From: Macrosoma leucophasiata
Taxonomy: Eukaryota; Arthropoda; Insecta; Lepidoptera; Hedylidae
Assembly: GCA_036365455.1 (NCBI GenBank)
Contig: JAWQUS010000020.1
Coordinates: 2,949,001 to 3,013,000 of the forward strand
Length of the DNA stretch: 64,000 nucleotides
Direction: 5' to 3'
Made by a program: the position numbers and the translations under genes. Numbering within the stretch: the stretch's first letter is position 1; the number at the start of each line of letters is the position of its first letter. Positions 1 through 41,039 of this stretch are shown here, piece by piece. The notes under the pieces were generated by a model. That model saw only the letters and a list, made by a program, of their open reading frames with translations, ran no database searches and was not told where the DNA came from.

Positions 1-146
1 TGCAAACGTCATATGCATAAATCGCATGATAAAGTTTTGAAATAAAATCCATCAAAACTGGAAAAGTTTACATCGTAATGTTGTGCGAGTTCCCAAAAAC
101 AAGATCTAGAGAAGTTTAATGACGGACGACGAACACAATATTGTCA

Positions 147-28819
<28,673 letters not shown>

Positions 28820-29127
28820 CCTGCCCAAGGATTCGATCTTCTTTCTGTTGACAAGCGAGATAAATATATGTTAGATTCATCAAAAGCTTTGGTAGAAATG
28901 TGACCATGAGTCGATGCGGTTACGATTCAATTTAAGAATATAAACTGATGTCGGAATCAATTCAAGACAAGAAAACTCAATTGATACAATCGTTACGAAG
29001 CATAATTATACGCATTGTTAAATCATTCAATTTAGTAACTTAAACTGATCCGTTCCATTCTGTACCGTTTATAAATACGACGGTGCGTATTAAGGAATGT
29101 GATACAATATTGTGATCCAGATTTTTT

Positions 29128-29271
29128 ATGGCCCCGTAATAACTATCAGAGGCCAAACAATTTAGGCCTCAGGGGTGGTTTGTGGAGATGTCTATAGGAT
29201 GCAATCGTCACTCAGACACTCATCAACCAGGTGAACAGCATGCTTGCTTGCCACCCTCATTATATAATTCC
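29128..29271 (+). mobile_element. Family A repeat, 5'-truncated
   Basis: GGCCCCGTAATAACTATCAG, TTTAGGCCTCAGGGGTGG and GCATGCTTGCTTGCCACCCT; the subfamily with the CCCCGTAATAACTAT variant also seen at 708-912. Confidence 0.7.
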
Positions 29272-29290
29272 GCATTATGTATATATTCCG

Positions 29291-29440
29291 CATAACAGTG
29301 ATTTTCTCCATTATTCTTTTACAATTCAGGCATCACTCCTCTGGAACAGCCTACCCGAACGCTTGAGAAAAGCTCCGAGTAAGAATTCTTTTAAAAAACT
29401 TGTGCGAGAGCACTATCTGCAGTTTGATTCGTGAACATCG
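29291..29440 (+). mobile_element. LINE reverse-transcriptase C-terminal fragment
   Basis: The plus strand reads HYSFTIQASLLWNSLPERLR, KAPSKNSFKKLVREHYLQFD then stop. The LWNSLP...SFK pattern is the usual C-terminus of several insect LINE polymerases of the CR1/Jockey group. It is followed by a TA/TG microsatellite at 29466-29500. Confidence 0.75.
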
Positions 29441-29460
29441 TCACTATTCGTCACATCATC

Positions 29461-29465
<5 letters not shown>

Positions 29466-29500
<35 letters not shown>
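29466..29500. repeat. TA/TG microsatellite
   Basis: About 13 TA units followed by TG units, then A/T-rich sequence, directly after a LINE C-terminal fragment. Confidence 0.9.
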
Positions 29501-29689
29501 ATATAAAATTATATATAATCTACAAAAATATTTATTTACTTATATAGGTATTTATTTATTTATATGTATCTGTTTATTTATATCACTCATTTATTAATAA
29601 TCCATATTAATTATTTTTTTACATAAATAAGTAACTTAATTAAATATAACAAAAGATAATATTTACAAAGCACAAATATATATAAAAAA

Positions 29690-30011
29690 ATAAAAAATAG
29701 TGTGCCACCGGCAGCGGGAACAGGGTCCAAGCCGTCGATGATTAGGGTCACAGAGACAGAAACCTCCTCACTATACGTGCCGTGCCGAGGAGTACCGCCT
29801 TCTGCATCAGACCCTTGACCCAACTTCCTAGCTTGAGCCTCTTGAGGTGTTGGTCGAGGCTCTTTGCTATAAGTCCGTTGACCGTAACGACTATCGGCAC
29901 AATGATGGCCGAATCTACGTCCCACATGGCGACAATCTCGTGAGCCAGATCAAGATATTTAAGTTCCTTGTCTTTCTCGGCCTTCACGAGATTCCCATCA
30001 TGAGGGACGGT
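29690..30011 (-). mobile_element. R4/Dong-clade LINE, short 3' fragment
   Basis: The minus strand reads VPHDGNLVKAEKDKELKYLD, AMWDVDSAIIVPIVVTVNGL, KSLDQHLKRLKLGSWVKGLM and so on, the same domain as 47650-47920, and is open throughout. Its tail is also a T/TA-rich run. It starts at 30011 inside the domain, a typical 5' truncation, and splits another LINE's 3' region (29291-29440 and 30012-30240). Confidence 0.85.
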
Positions 30012-30240
30012 ATTTATATTATTGATATAGTTATATGTATTTATTATTATTTTGTAAGATCATATTTTTGTATTCTTTACACTATGTTTTCTTTATTTAT
30101 AAGTTTAAATACCTACCACAATGTTTCTTCATGATGAGGGTTGACTGGTAGAGAATGCCACTAGGCATTATGTCCGCCCTTTGTTTTAACTGGTGTTCAA
30201 TATTAATTCAATAAAGAATAAATAAATAAATAAATTATAT
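30012..30240 (+). mobile_element. LINE 3' untranslated tail
   Basis: GAGGGTTGACTGGTAGAGAA, TGCCACTAGGCATTATGTCC and the terminal AATAAAGAATAAATAAATAA form the tail of a LINE group widespread in moths. It probably belongs to the same insertion as 29291-29440, separated from it by the inverted R4 fragment. Confidence 0.6.
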
Positions 30241-30294
30241 AAAAAAAACATAAACATACCAGCAAGACGTCAGAGTACGCTAGCTCTTCCTTAA

Positions 30295-30477
30295 TCTATC
30301 TATAATATAAAAATAAGTCGGGTTTTCCTTCCTGACGCTATAACTCCAGAACGCACGAACCGATTTCCACGGTTTTGCATTCGTTGAAAAGGTCTCGGGC
30401 TCCGTGAGGTTTATAGCAAAGAAAATTTAGGATTATAAAACGACATACACGCGGGCGAAGCCGTGGGCGACAGCTAG
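30295..30477 (+). mobile_element. Helitron-like non-autonomous element
   Basis: Starts TCTATCTATAATATAAAAAT and ends ACGCGGGCGAAGCCGTGGGC... CAGCTAG|T. It shares the 3' hairpin with the 24760 copy but has a different body (TTCCTTCCTGACGCTATAAC), suggesting a separate subfamily sharing the terminal signal. A similar 3' end (GGGTCAGCTAG|T) occurs at 36631. Confidence 0.68.
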
Positions 30478-31479
30478 TATAACATAATTTCTTATCTGTA
30501 AGGTGATTATAGAATTAGAGAATTATAGAATTGAGAAGAATGTAAAAGAAATTCGCTCAAGCTAGAATGAATATCTCTGTAGATATCAATAGAAAACAAA
30601 AACTATTTGGCAAAATATAGAAGTTACTATAGGTGTACTAATTGATCCAAATTATTTAATTTAGCAATACTACATCTGATTTAATTTGATAGCTGAACTG
30701 ATATCTAGAAAACAGTTTATTGAACAATATTTTCAACCTGCATGGACCACCCAACCATACACCGGCCGCAGCCGCATTACCATCACAATTTCCACCAATA
30801 CCATCACTCAAAGCTCAAAGGAAAGTGCAGTATCGAGATGGCACGTCGACGGAATAATGGGATATCTTGACGCTATAAAATGAACACGTCAGTACAAATC
30901 AAACTGGCTGACGTTTCAATGCCCGAGATAACCCAGTGGTAATGAAGATGTATCAGATACTGTTATCTTGACTTCAAGTATCCCATCTAGAAAGTGTAAG
31001 TTTATTGTGTTCTGTGAAAGTAAGAGATATATCTCAAAGAAAGCACATTGATTGGCATTACTTTTATGTCAACATTAAATTTATAGATCAGAAAAATGTG
31101 TTTTCTTTTAGATAAGATCCATAGAACAATAATCATTATATTTAATTCTATAAATAGTTTAACATTCGGATTGAAAAGTATTAAAAAAATATTTCTAAAC
31201 AACACCGAAAAAGAAAACTTTATGTAATAAACGTAGCCAATGAGTATTCGGCGGTCTATGCACATCTACATAAAAGGCACATGTCCTCATGCAGATTACA
31301 TTAATGGTAGATCAGATTAGGTAGATCAGATACGCGGTAGAGCCTTCGCTTAGGGTTCGAGACTCCGTCAATGGGTATTGAGTGTTGAGGCTCAAACCAG
31401 TAGCTAGTAGCTAATAACAAGGGCACTGGAGCAGAGCAGAGACCACGTAAATAGTAGTGTTAATAGAAATACACCATTT

Positions 31480-33190
31480 TTCACCAATCGAGAGACCTAT
31501 AACAGGAGGAAACGTATAAATCAACGTTCATCGCAACCCTTTGTTCCCGCAATCCAATTTGCACAATACGGGATGTGAGTTGCGGCGTGCAATGTGAGCC
31601 GACACGCAGCGGATCGCCGATGATTATTTGCCTCGCTATTTGTATATTAAGTTAATAGAAGTGAAGATATGAAATTGTTTTAGACCTAACTGCACGGTAC
31701 TCCTACGTAGCTATCCGTCGACATTATCTCATGTAGGTATTAGATTTTATCAAGCATATTGTTGATGTTAAGTTCAGTTCAGTTCAGTAGTAATAGACAA
31801 TTACACAAAAAGCAAGAGGTCTCAATGCATATGCGTTGCTATTTAGAAAGCAAAGATCTAATCGGGAACACGGTAGTCCTATACACTAGCGGCTGACAGA
31901 TTCGGTAATATAGCGGCTAGTTCCATCAGGGGAGCCCTACACCACTGGCTGACAGATTTGCTAATTTGCCGGCGTTTACGTTCTCTAGCTTCATCACTGA
32001 AGCTTTACACCACTAAATCAATCAAATAATCATTACATCATTAAACCAGTCGCTTTAACTAGACAAATACACCATCTGACATTCATATATCTGTAAGAAA
32101 CTTATAGATCAATGTTCGACGCAATCAGTTGTTTTTCTCTGCAATCCAATTTCCACAAGACGGGAAATGAGTTGCTGCGTGCAATGGGACCCGACACGCT
32201 GCGGATCCTGAATGGATCGCCGGCGATTATTCGTCTCGCTTACGGGATGTCACGTTAACTGGAGTGAAGATGGGAAATAGTACCTGGTAGTCTGGCAATA
32301 AAGCAATTATTATAGCAGTAAGAATCTTTTTAGGGTCCCGTATTTAAAAAGCAAGAACGGAACCCTTATCCGTGTATCTGTCACAAGTAGTCACAGCCGA
32401 TTTTCTCTGAAAGTACTGGAGCGCTTGTTTTTGCAGTGATCCCAGACTTGAACGAGAAATAAGTTAACGTAACTTAACGCCTTTAATCCCCGAAGGGGTA
32501 GGCAGAGGTAAATACATGCATTCAAGCATACATGCAAACATCCACGATTCGCCGGTTACGTTTTGGCCCATGTAACAGGTGGCGAGCCTGTTGACATCTC
32601 CGGGCACATTACCAAACTTCGAGGTACTGGGACATTTCCAGAAAATGGAAAAATCCCAATAGAACCAGAGATAAAGTACTTTACACCATTATCTCTGATA
32701 ACCCTCTACCCGGGAATCGAACCCAGGACCTCAGCGTAATAGTAGTGACCTGCTACCACTAGGCTAGCGAGGCAGTTTCAGAAAGAAGTTAATTAGTAAA
32801 TTTTAAACATAGAGGCCACTTTTGCTGTATGATAAGGGAATTAAAGATTTATACTATTGGAGGATTAGGATATAAGGCCTTATACCATTGGCCTCTGTGA
32901 TCGTAACTATAAACCACCAGTGAAAAAGCTCTACAGACACAAATCCGCTTCCAACGTTTTCCTAAATTTATTTACATCGTACCTATATGTGTAGCTACCT
33001 ACTGAATTTACTACTACATTTACTGCGTTTTAGGTAAGAGAGGACCTTGCAGAGATTCGTATAATTGACAATGCACGAAAATCAATACTGCGACGTGGTG
33101 ACGTAGCCCTTTTGTTCCTGTCGTCCAATTACCATAGCACGGGAAGTGAATTGCGAAAGACATAGGCAGGGCGCGGCGAGCAGCGCTAGG
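31480..33190 (+). repeat. Three dispersed related blocks in Klc intron 1
   Basis: Blocks at about 31500-31690, 32095-32280 and 33090-33190 share GCAATCCAATTT-CACAA-ACGGGA, TGAGTTGC-GCGTGCAATG and GACACGC-GCGGATC (dashes mark differences), all in one orientation. No terminal repeats, A tail or coding frame was seen. A family B SINE (32473-32776) lies between the second and third. Confidence 0.6.
32473..32776 (-). mobile_element. tRNA-derived SINE (family B), about full length
   Basis: Minus-strand copy with the tRNA-like head at its right end (B box as GGAATCGAACCCAGG on the plus strand) and the body down to the distal AATCCCCGAAGGGGTAGGCA motif. Together with 63357-63661 it sets the full length near 300 bp. 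Confidence 0.87.
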
Positions 33191-33199
33191 GCTGTCATC

Positions 33200-35520
33200 T
33201 ACATACCTACCATAGTTTTGTTGTTGGACATCAATGTTTTTATCGATTAACTTTAAATGAAAAGAGAACGATCATAAAAATGTTATTTTTCACGTAGAGT
33301 GGAACTGAATATTTTTATATGGTGAACATGATCCTGATCACGCGTTGCGTGCTAGATTTTCCAAACTTTGCTACTGACACTGAGCATTAACTCATTTAAG
33401 CAAACATTTACTTCAACTATAGTGAGGTTATCCCAACGCATTTTACAAACTCTTTTAGCCCCCCAAAATAAGAACCGAAATAAATAGCCAACCCTAGAGG
33501 ACAACCTATAGGATCAAAATTGCTCTACGGTAAATGGTTCAAATCGATTCGCGGATATGAGTTAAATCGTGCATTCGTATTGACTCGGTGAAATATTATA
33601 CATAGCAGTATTTTACATTTCCAATGTAACTATTTGACACAATTTTGTGATAAAGGACATTGAACTTTACGTAAGCGGATAAAAACATAAAAATATCTTT
33701 ACTTGTGCATCTTTACTTTGGTAGCACAATACATAATATCACGTCTTTTTCTCTTCATTTATATTTTTGCATCTCTTTCATTAAGTAAATAAACAAACAT
33801 TTAAAAAAATCTTTGTACTGATACCTTGTAATAGAGGGAGAGTCTTTTGACATTCATCAGGCACATTTCCTCACGAATATCAATGAGAATAGAAAATTCT
33901 CAATGGAAAAAAACCAATGCATCGTAATGACCCAAATATTGAACCAATAATCTGGATCAGAAGTAGTGTCCTACTTCCAATGATCCACAGAGACAGTTTA
34001 ATTATGCAGAGGACAAGATGTTCAAAGATATGAAATATAAAAACTAGGTGAAGCATTCGCGAGCAATTTTCTTGCCACTTTAACTTTATCGTGCACTGAA
34101 AAAAAAAGCGAAGCTGAAGAAAACTAAGCGAAAAATTGATTTAACTTCGTTTTGATGCGACGAGTAAATTGATTTCTCGCTGCAGACGTTGCTTGTTGAT
34201 AGCATTTAAATAAATCAATTAGTTTTTTATTACTATAATGTGGCAAGCAAATTTGCAGTGAGTGAGTATTGCAGTCTATAAGCATCAGAAAGTCAATTAA
34301 ATGCAGACTGTTGCCACTTCTGAGGTTACTGATTTTACCTAACCTGACCGGAGCAAGATAACGCTGAAAATTAAATAACAATTTGGAAGCTAATAGATAA
34401 ATTTTATAATATTTGGTTTACAGTATACGTAAAAGTATACGGACTACCTCATCGAAAGCGGTCACCGTCGCCTATGAACAGTTGCAAATTTTGCAACACT
34501 AGGGGAATCGCTGACGCCCTGTCAGCCCTAAAGTACTCTTTTGACGCGAGTTTTGAACCCTAAATAAATTCGATGAAACGGTGACCTGGTGTCTACGGTA
34601 CCCAGCGCCGACAATGGAACTCCACGGTCGGTAAAATAGTTCCATCATCACCTAAAATGGACAATGACACCGGTCGCTTAAGGGTAATCTAAAATACGCA
34701 ACTCAAATGAGCTCTAACCAATAAAAACGTACGTGACTATGTAGAATCGCATACAATATTCAAGGGGCATCGCATCACAGAGCACTCGTGAGAGTATGCC
34801 CGGAAGATGTCTGTCTAGTATGCAAATTGCGTAACCATTTGCGAATGTAGATATGGGTCAATCAGTTTGCACTTCCTTATTCCATTTCATAATATAATAT
34901 AAGCAAAACGCGTGCTTGGATACCTAATGAGCCGAATTGTATTGTTTCACATCCGGCACGAAGGACCAATTAACTTTTGATCTAGCGCGCAAGTTCATGT
35001 GAACAGTTCTTACACTTGCCTAACTAGCATAGTATGGCAAAAGATCGGGCAGGACTTCGGTTGGAAGAGCGGCTGGACTAGATTCCCAGTGGCCGCGAGT
35101 TCGAGTCTCGCCTGAAGTCAAATTTTTCTTTCCATTTTTCTTTAAAAATATATTTCACAAGCATGTGTTAATGCGAAATAATATAAAACAGTTCTTACAC
35201 TGTTGTTTTATCTTGTCGCCAGTACAAATATGAACAGTAAGGTACCTACGTACAAAACGTTGAAACAGCACACTCACACAAACATGCGCATCAACGAGGC
35301 CCCTAAGCGGTTCTAGCGGTGCTGCAGTACAGAATAGCACTCGCTACTCGAGCGTCGATGCGCCTGTTTGTGTGTGTCGTTTCGAACGTTTTGAACGTCG
35401 TTTCCATACTGTTCATATTTGTACTGTAGCCAGGTGTTTTATTAGACCAAGTTTTGCATTGAAATTAAAATCATTAGAACAGTCAGCATATAAGAAGCTA
35501 AGCTTAGTTTTTATTTCCTT
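33200..35520. other. Intron 1 sequence with weak repeat relics
   Basis: A family A relic at about 34232-34375 and a tRNA-like B-box text (GCGAGTTCGAGTCTCGCC) at about 35094-35112 are present. The stretch 34430-34750 looks repeat-derived but was not placed. No exon was seen. Confidence 0.45.
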
Positions 35521-35529
35521 ACCATTAGC

Positions 35530-35770
35530 ATTTTTTTTTCTATGTATTTTTATGTAAAGAAGGTGGCAAAAAGTATGCAACTCACCTGGATGTTAGGTGA
35601 TGTCTGCAGCCAATAGACATCTTCACAAGAAACAGAGGTCATAATGCAGATGCATTTCTACTCCTAAGAACTAAGTTGTTGTCCCTGTGATAGTTATTAC
35701 GGGGTCATGCAGATATGTTAGGTAATGCTGTGGTACCTACGCCCTCGAGTATCTTTACTCTACCATCAGT
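35530..35770 (-). mobile_element. Family A repeat, degenerate, first of a tandem pair
   Basis: The poly-T end followed by GAAGGTGGCAAAAAGTATGC and ending CTTTACTCTACCATCAGT. It abuts the better preserved copy 35771-36052 in the same orientation. Confidence 0.65.
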
Positions 35771-36052
35771 TTTTTTTATGTAATGGAAGTGGCAAACAAG
35801 CATGCAGTTCACATTGACGCTATGTGATGACTGCAGCCTATAGACACCCATACAAAGACCATAGTCAAAGTGCAGATGCGTTTCCACTCCTGTGGCCTAA
35901 GATGTTATGCCTCTGTGCTGGAAATTACAGGGCCGTACATTACCACCTGACCGAAACACGATAGTGCTGAACACTACCATTAAGCGGCAAGTATATTAGG
36001 TAATGCAGTGGTGCCTACGCGAGCACCGTCACTGGAGCTCTACCACCAGTAA
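35771..36052 (-). mobile_element. Family A repeat, complete
   Basis: Runs from the poly-T end (TTTTTTTATGTAATGGAAGT) to GAGCTCTACCACCAGT. It is among the best-preserved copies. Confidence 0.87.
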
Positions 36053-37133
36053 ATCATAGTACTTTGTAATACTTTTCTCAGCTATGTAGGAAAATTGGTA
36101 CGGAGTCGATGAAGGATGTTCAACATTCATCAACTCCGTTTTTCTTTTCTACAACGATAATTATATATCGTATATCATACGGTTAACAAAAACGTGTAAA
36201 TCGTTATCGCTTTTGTGCTGAACTGAACACCGTATATTTTCGCGATTCGACAACTCTATTTGTATGCTTTTAATTGAATTTTGATGCAACAATCAGCATA
36301 TAAAACGAGTTTTATGAACGCACTTCAACAGTGTTTAAGTAAATATTTGTACAGAATATAGTTTGCAATAATAATATCTTCTTTTAAAAGAAACAAAATT
36401 AAAAACCCTTCAATGTTTTTTAAAGTGCAAGACTCTTTAAAAAGAAGTGTTTTCTTTAGCTATTCTAAAAACGGTAATTTACTTACAAAACCTATAAGGT
36501 AACGTCACGCCAATTTTACTAAAATTGAAAAAATTACAGAAAATTAAAAAAAAAAATCCAACAGTGTATTATTTTTTGGACATTGGCTTTAAGTTGTTGT
36601 ATGGCAGAAAGACGTTTGCCGGGTCAGCTAGTACATAAATACATAGTAGTGCTACCTTCCAGACGACAAAAAAGCTCTTGGAAGTCGGTCACAACTCCTC
36701 CCCTGTTATTAGGAAACTGCAGTAAACTTCTGAAATGAGTTCGCAAACAAAAAAATGTTAATCAAACCCAATGGATCACAAAAAAAAAGATGTAAAAGAA
36801 ACTTGTAAAAGAGCCCCATAACTCGTGTCGCGTCGGGGTGTGTCGTAAAAACTTCGGCTTAGACACGAGGGTTGTTTTAGCCAGTGGTAGATTTCGAAGG
36901 AAATTGGGAATTACCACGTGATATATGAGACCAATATGAAACGCTAACTAGAGAAGGATTTAACAGCACAATAACTCATTTTCTGATTATGTTGGATAGG
37001 CGATACTGAGAAAAAACATAAAAGAGGTAAATAGATTACAGTTTTATGCATATTATCTTCCGACCTGTCCGTCCGCGCGATTGTCCTAAACAACATTGAA
37101 ATTAAAGTTTTAACTTATCATTAACTGCCTCAG

Positions 37134-37567
37134 TAGCCTAGTGGTAGCAGGCCACTACTACTACGATGGGGTCCTGGGTTCGATTCCCGGATCGGGGGAT
37201 ATTAGAGATAACCTTATAAAATCCGTTATCAAACTCAAACTCAAAAGATTATTTAATCAATTGGAAATAATAGAATTTGCTTGTGATAGGTCAAATAACA
37301 AAATTAAAAATTAAAGCGAATAACAACTGATACGTTGATTAATATAATATGTCAAAGTAAACAAAATAAAATAAATAATAGTCCAAAAATACTTAATAAT
37401 ATAAATAGGTATCAACAGAATGTTGCATACTCTCTTTTGCACTATATATTATCACTGGTTCTATTGGGATTTTTCCATTTTCTTGAAGTTTCCCAGTACC
37501 TCAATGTTTGGTAATGTGCCCGGAGATGTCCGTAAGCTCGTCACCTGTTACAGGCGTCAAGTTACGA
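37134..37567 (+). mobile_element. tRNA-derived SINE (family B) split by another repeat
   Basis: The head and early body occupy 37134-37230 and the remaining body resumes at about 37440. The 210 bp between match a second repeat seen at about 14290-14490 (ACTCAAACTCAAAA... start; ATAATAGTCCAAAAATACTT inside). This is a younger element inside an older SINE. Confidence 0.8.
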
Positions 37568-37739
37568 ACTTATCATTCTTTGTCTAACCAAGGCTGTGTT
37601 GTATACTCTTATTACAATAAATACAGAAGCAGATTCCATTGACATATTATTCCACAGAGACAATAACAACGCCAAAGTAGTGGTTTATAGATAGGTACTT
37701 GGTATTTGACCAATGTCGTATTTAAAACTTATTCCTCAC

Positions 37740-38520
37740 TTATTCAAGCTTCGGTTTAATTTCACCCAAAGGGGGTTAAACTTCAGTAATTCGCGTTCCA
37801 ACACCCCTCGAGGTAGACTTCGCGTAGTTTTATTACGGCTGCAAGTTTTAAAATTCTGGAATGAAACTCGTGTGGGAAGTGCTCGTAAACCTCGGCGATA
37901 CGACGTTAAAATGTAGCTCAAACATGTTATAAAATAGTAGGTAACCTAGCTATATAGCAGTATCCTTATTTTATGTCAAAAAGCTGACAGATACACTGAC
38001 TTTTTGAGGTCAGTTTTGAAGAACCATAAATTGTAACCTGAGAGAACTTTGGACAGTAATTCGTTCCAAATTCCAATGTATTTAATTGTCATATTTTTTG
38101 CACTTTGTGTGTTAGGATAGCGAAGACCAAGGCAAATATGAATAACATTAAAATTTTCTAAGCTCGGGCTAGTACCAACTTAACCAATTTTTAAAGTTTT
38201 TAAACTTCAAAGCTCGGAGTCTAACTGCACCCAGAAGGGGTATTAAGTTCAGTAATTCGCGTTCCAACACCGTTCGGCGTAGACCTTGCATAGTTTTATT
38301 ACGGCTGAAGTTTTAAAATTCCGAAATGATCCGCAGATGAGGAGCGCACTGCTCGTGGACACTTGTAATGTCTGGGGTATCACCAACGTGCTACCTCTGA
38401 AAGCGGATGCGCCGGGACCGGCTACACAAAAGATATAAAATTCCGAAATGAAACTGTTGGGACGCGCACCGCTCATAAACGCCGGGCTATGTGACGGTAA
38501 AATGTTGCTCTAAACGAGTT
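37740..38520 (+). repeat. Diverged pair of an unidentified repeat
   Basis: CAGTAATTCGCGTTCCAACA, TAGTTTTATTACGGCTG and AAGTTTTAAAATTC recur in the same order at 37740-37920 and 38200-38520, ending in GTTAAAATGTAGCTC/GGTAAAATGTTGCTC. No protein of note is encoded. Confidence 0.7.
38314..38451. mobile_element. 106-bp insertion with 16-bp target duplication
   Basis: TAAAATTCCGAAATGA occurs at 38314-38329 and 38436-38451. The 106 bp between them are absent from the sister repeat at 37740-37920, so they are an insertion. The insert begins TCCGCAGATGAGGAGCGCAC and ends in an A-rich ACACAAAAGATA. The long duplication and A-rich end suggest target-primed retroposition; the source sequence was not recognised. 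Confidence 0.75.
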
Positions 38521-39781
38521 TTGAGATAAGAGATTCCACTAGTTCTACTAGTAAATGTGATAAGGTTAAAAGAGACCGAGAAATCTATTTTAAAATTAGA
38601 GGCTTTAAGAGTTCTAGAGACGACGATGCCTTTCTCACCCCTAGTTTGCACTAAAAACATTAAACATGATGATGTTTCGCAACTCGTCGCATAAAGTATG
38701 TATTGCGATAAATGTCTTGTTGGTGCTAGTGTTCGCACTGCTGTCAAACCTATCATTTTAACACGTTTTTATGTGAATGTTTCATCAATACAAACTCACG
38801 GTCATATGATTGCTATAAATTTGTAGCCTGTAAAGTGACATAAATTCGCAACAAAATGATTATTGGTATATTTTTTCAGAAGATAATAACGTTTTAAGAA
38901 ATTCATTTCTAAAAACCTACACTTACAGAGAAACAGCAAACTATGTCTTAAAAAATAAGTTTCGCATTTAGCGTAGTTACGAAATTAAGTAGGTATTAAC
39001 AAAACAAACAATTATAAGCAAAACCTAAAAATTAGAAATTAAAGAAAAAAGCTAAAAAAAATAAATACAAAACCTGAATGATCCCCATTATTTTCGAGTA
39101 TGGAAAAAATCAATGCATGGAACATGCCATGATTATTTTTACCTTTTTATCAAAGGCTTGAAAAAAATTTATAAATAGGTACCTACCGTAATATAAATAA
39201 AGCTTTGTAAATAACGAGATGGTTGGATCAATCGATTTATCGGTGTTTTACGCAACACTAAGTTTGTGGGTCCGCCGGTGTCGCCCGGTGTGTTGAATAT
39301 TCATGCATAATACCAAACATTAATATATTCAAAATGAAACTAGATTGGACAACACTCCGTTGACTGCATGATACGAGTACCTTCTTACAAACAAATATCG
39401 ATTATTTGATTAAAAATTAATTCATTGTCTTTGCGGTTGAGTAGAAAGAAAGTTTTTTTTTTTAATTTCGAAAATATCTTCTAAAACTAAATAAGAAAAA
39501 AAAATGTTAGTCAAAATCAAAGTTATTCATTAGGCGGCATTCAAAGTGCAATCACTACAGCGTGGGTATTATCGCTTCACTTTGTTCTGGATTCGATTCC
39601 CAGATCGGAGAATAAGTTATAATGAAAGCACTTGACATCGCAATGGCGGTAGTTTTCCACGGGAAGCGGCTACCCATCCCGCATCATTGTTTAAATTTAC
39701 TACCGAAAATTCGAATGGTGTGACCGCCATTCTAAGCAACAAAAACCGGGGGTATTTTGGATATCTAACGTAACTGCCTAT

Positions 39782-40097
39782 ACATAGAGCAACTCGGCCC
39801 ACCGGTCACTGCAGACCGGAGGGGAATAGCCATAGCGTTTATAACCGATGCAAAACAGTCTGTCATTTTTTGCGGGGAGAAATACGTGTAACACACACTC
39901 ACACTACAAAAATCGTCTATTACTACGAAACACACACCTTGACTTTAACAAAATACATAAACAATTTCACGCAGACGTTTAAATAACTGGGCGACCGGCA
40001 TAGGACCATTTGGTCTTGTACTTTGACAGAGGGAAAAGCCTGCATATGGCTACTCCCCTACGGTCCGCCGCGGCCGGTGACCCGTGTTGCTCTATGT
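39782..40097. mobile_element. TIR element with 6-bp target duplication
   Basis: It starts ACATAGAGCAAC and ends GTTGCTCTATGT, with imperfect TIR similarity for about 50 bp (GGGGAATAGCCATA against TATGGCTACTCCCC). GCCTAT flanks both sides (39776-39781 and 40098-40103). It inserted next to an older repeat (39640-39740). A left-arm relative is at about 4679-4780. Confidence 0.85.
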
Positions 40098-40429
40098 GCC
40101 TATATGTGCATGATACCGATCATGTATCAGTCTACCCATTCTAAGTAACAGTATTATAATATGTTTTGTCAATTTAATAAAAAATAGGAAAAAAGTCCAA
40201 AGGTGTAACGATAAAGAGAAAAGAGTAAGAAAATTGAAAACACTGAAACTTAATGTTATTAAGTTATCTCTTCTCTCAGGTTCACTCCTACTGGCTACTT
40301 GGCTACTGTAACGAAATAACATTTTGTGATTCGATTTACTGACTTTAATCAAATCACGCTAGACCTGGATTATTAGATTTAAATTTAGTCGGTTTTATAT
40401 AAAAAAAATATTAAAAATAAAACAATGGC

Positions 40430-40529
40430 GTCTACAACTACGCTGGGATTTGATTCCCGGGTCGGGATTATCAGTGTAAAGTCGGTTGTATCTGGTTCTA
40501 TTGGGATTTTTCCATATAATTGAAGCCCA
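40430..40529 (+). mobile_element. SINE family B fragment
   Basis: GGGATTTGATTCCCGGGTCG followed by TCTGGTTCTATTGGGATTTT matches the second half of the tRNA-like head and the early body. It is cut at its right side by the TIR element beginning at 40532. A still weaker relic (GGATTCGATTCCCAGATCGG) sits at about 39540-39620. Confidence 0.65.
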
Positions 40530-40531
40530 AG

Positions 40532-41036
40532 AGGTGATTTTTGCAGTTAGTCGAGCGCGTCAGATTAAGATATGGGAGATACCTTGCACCCGGTTGAGTA
40601 CCTCCACTAAATCTAAAGTTTCTATATAGGGTCGAACTCTTAGGCTACCGCCACGAGCTTGCTTCATATTCAAAACGTCAGAATTTTGGATGGGAGCTCA
40701 TTGGGTTCACTTAACGTCCTTTCTGGGTATCTGAAATTCTCGAGTAAATTTTCACCTTCAGTTTTGTAAGAATCGAATCTTTCCGAAAAGACCACAGCAT
40801 CAACATCGTGGGTCAAGTTCGCGCCTGATATTCTGAGAGGGTGTAAAAGGTGTTTAAACAAAGCTGCTATCCAAAATTCAAACGTGGCAGAGAAATAAGA
40901 TTGTGGCAGACATTTGAAAACTTTACGGGCGCATACCAATACATAAACTTTTAGATTTGGTGGAGGTACCAGCGGGGTACAATGTATCTTCCATAACTTA
41001 ATCTGACGCGCTCGAGTAACTAAAAAAATAGCACCT
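40532..41036. mobile_element. TIR element (family H)
   Basis: The left end AGGTGATTTTTGCAGTTAGT with CGAGCGCGTCAGATTAAGAT is mirrored at the right by TTAATCTGACGCGCTCGAGT and ending AGCACCT. It interrupts a family B SINE fragment at its left. A relative in the opposite orientation is at 4880-5366. Confidence 0.8.
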
Positions 41037-41039
41037 TGG

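Noticed and set aside
35062..35125. tRNA-like text with GAGTTCGAGTCTCGC
   Set aside because: Only the B-box half is convincing; no acceptor stem or anticodon arm could be paired. Probably a repeat fragment.
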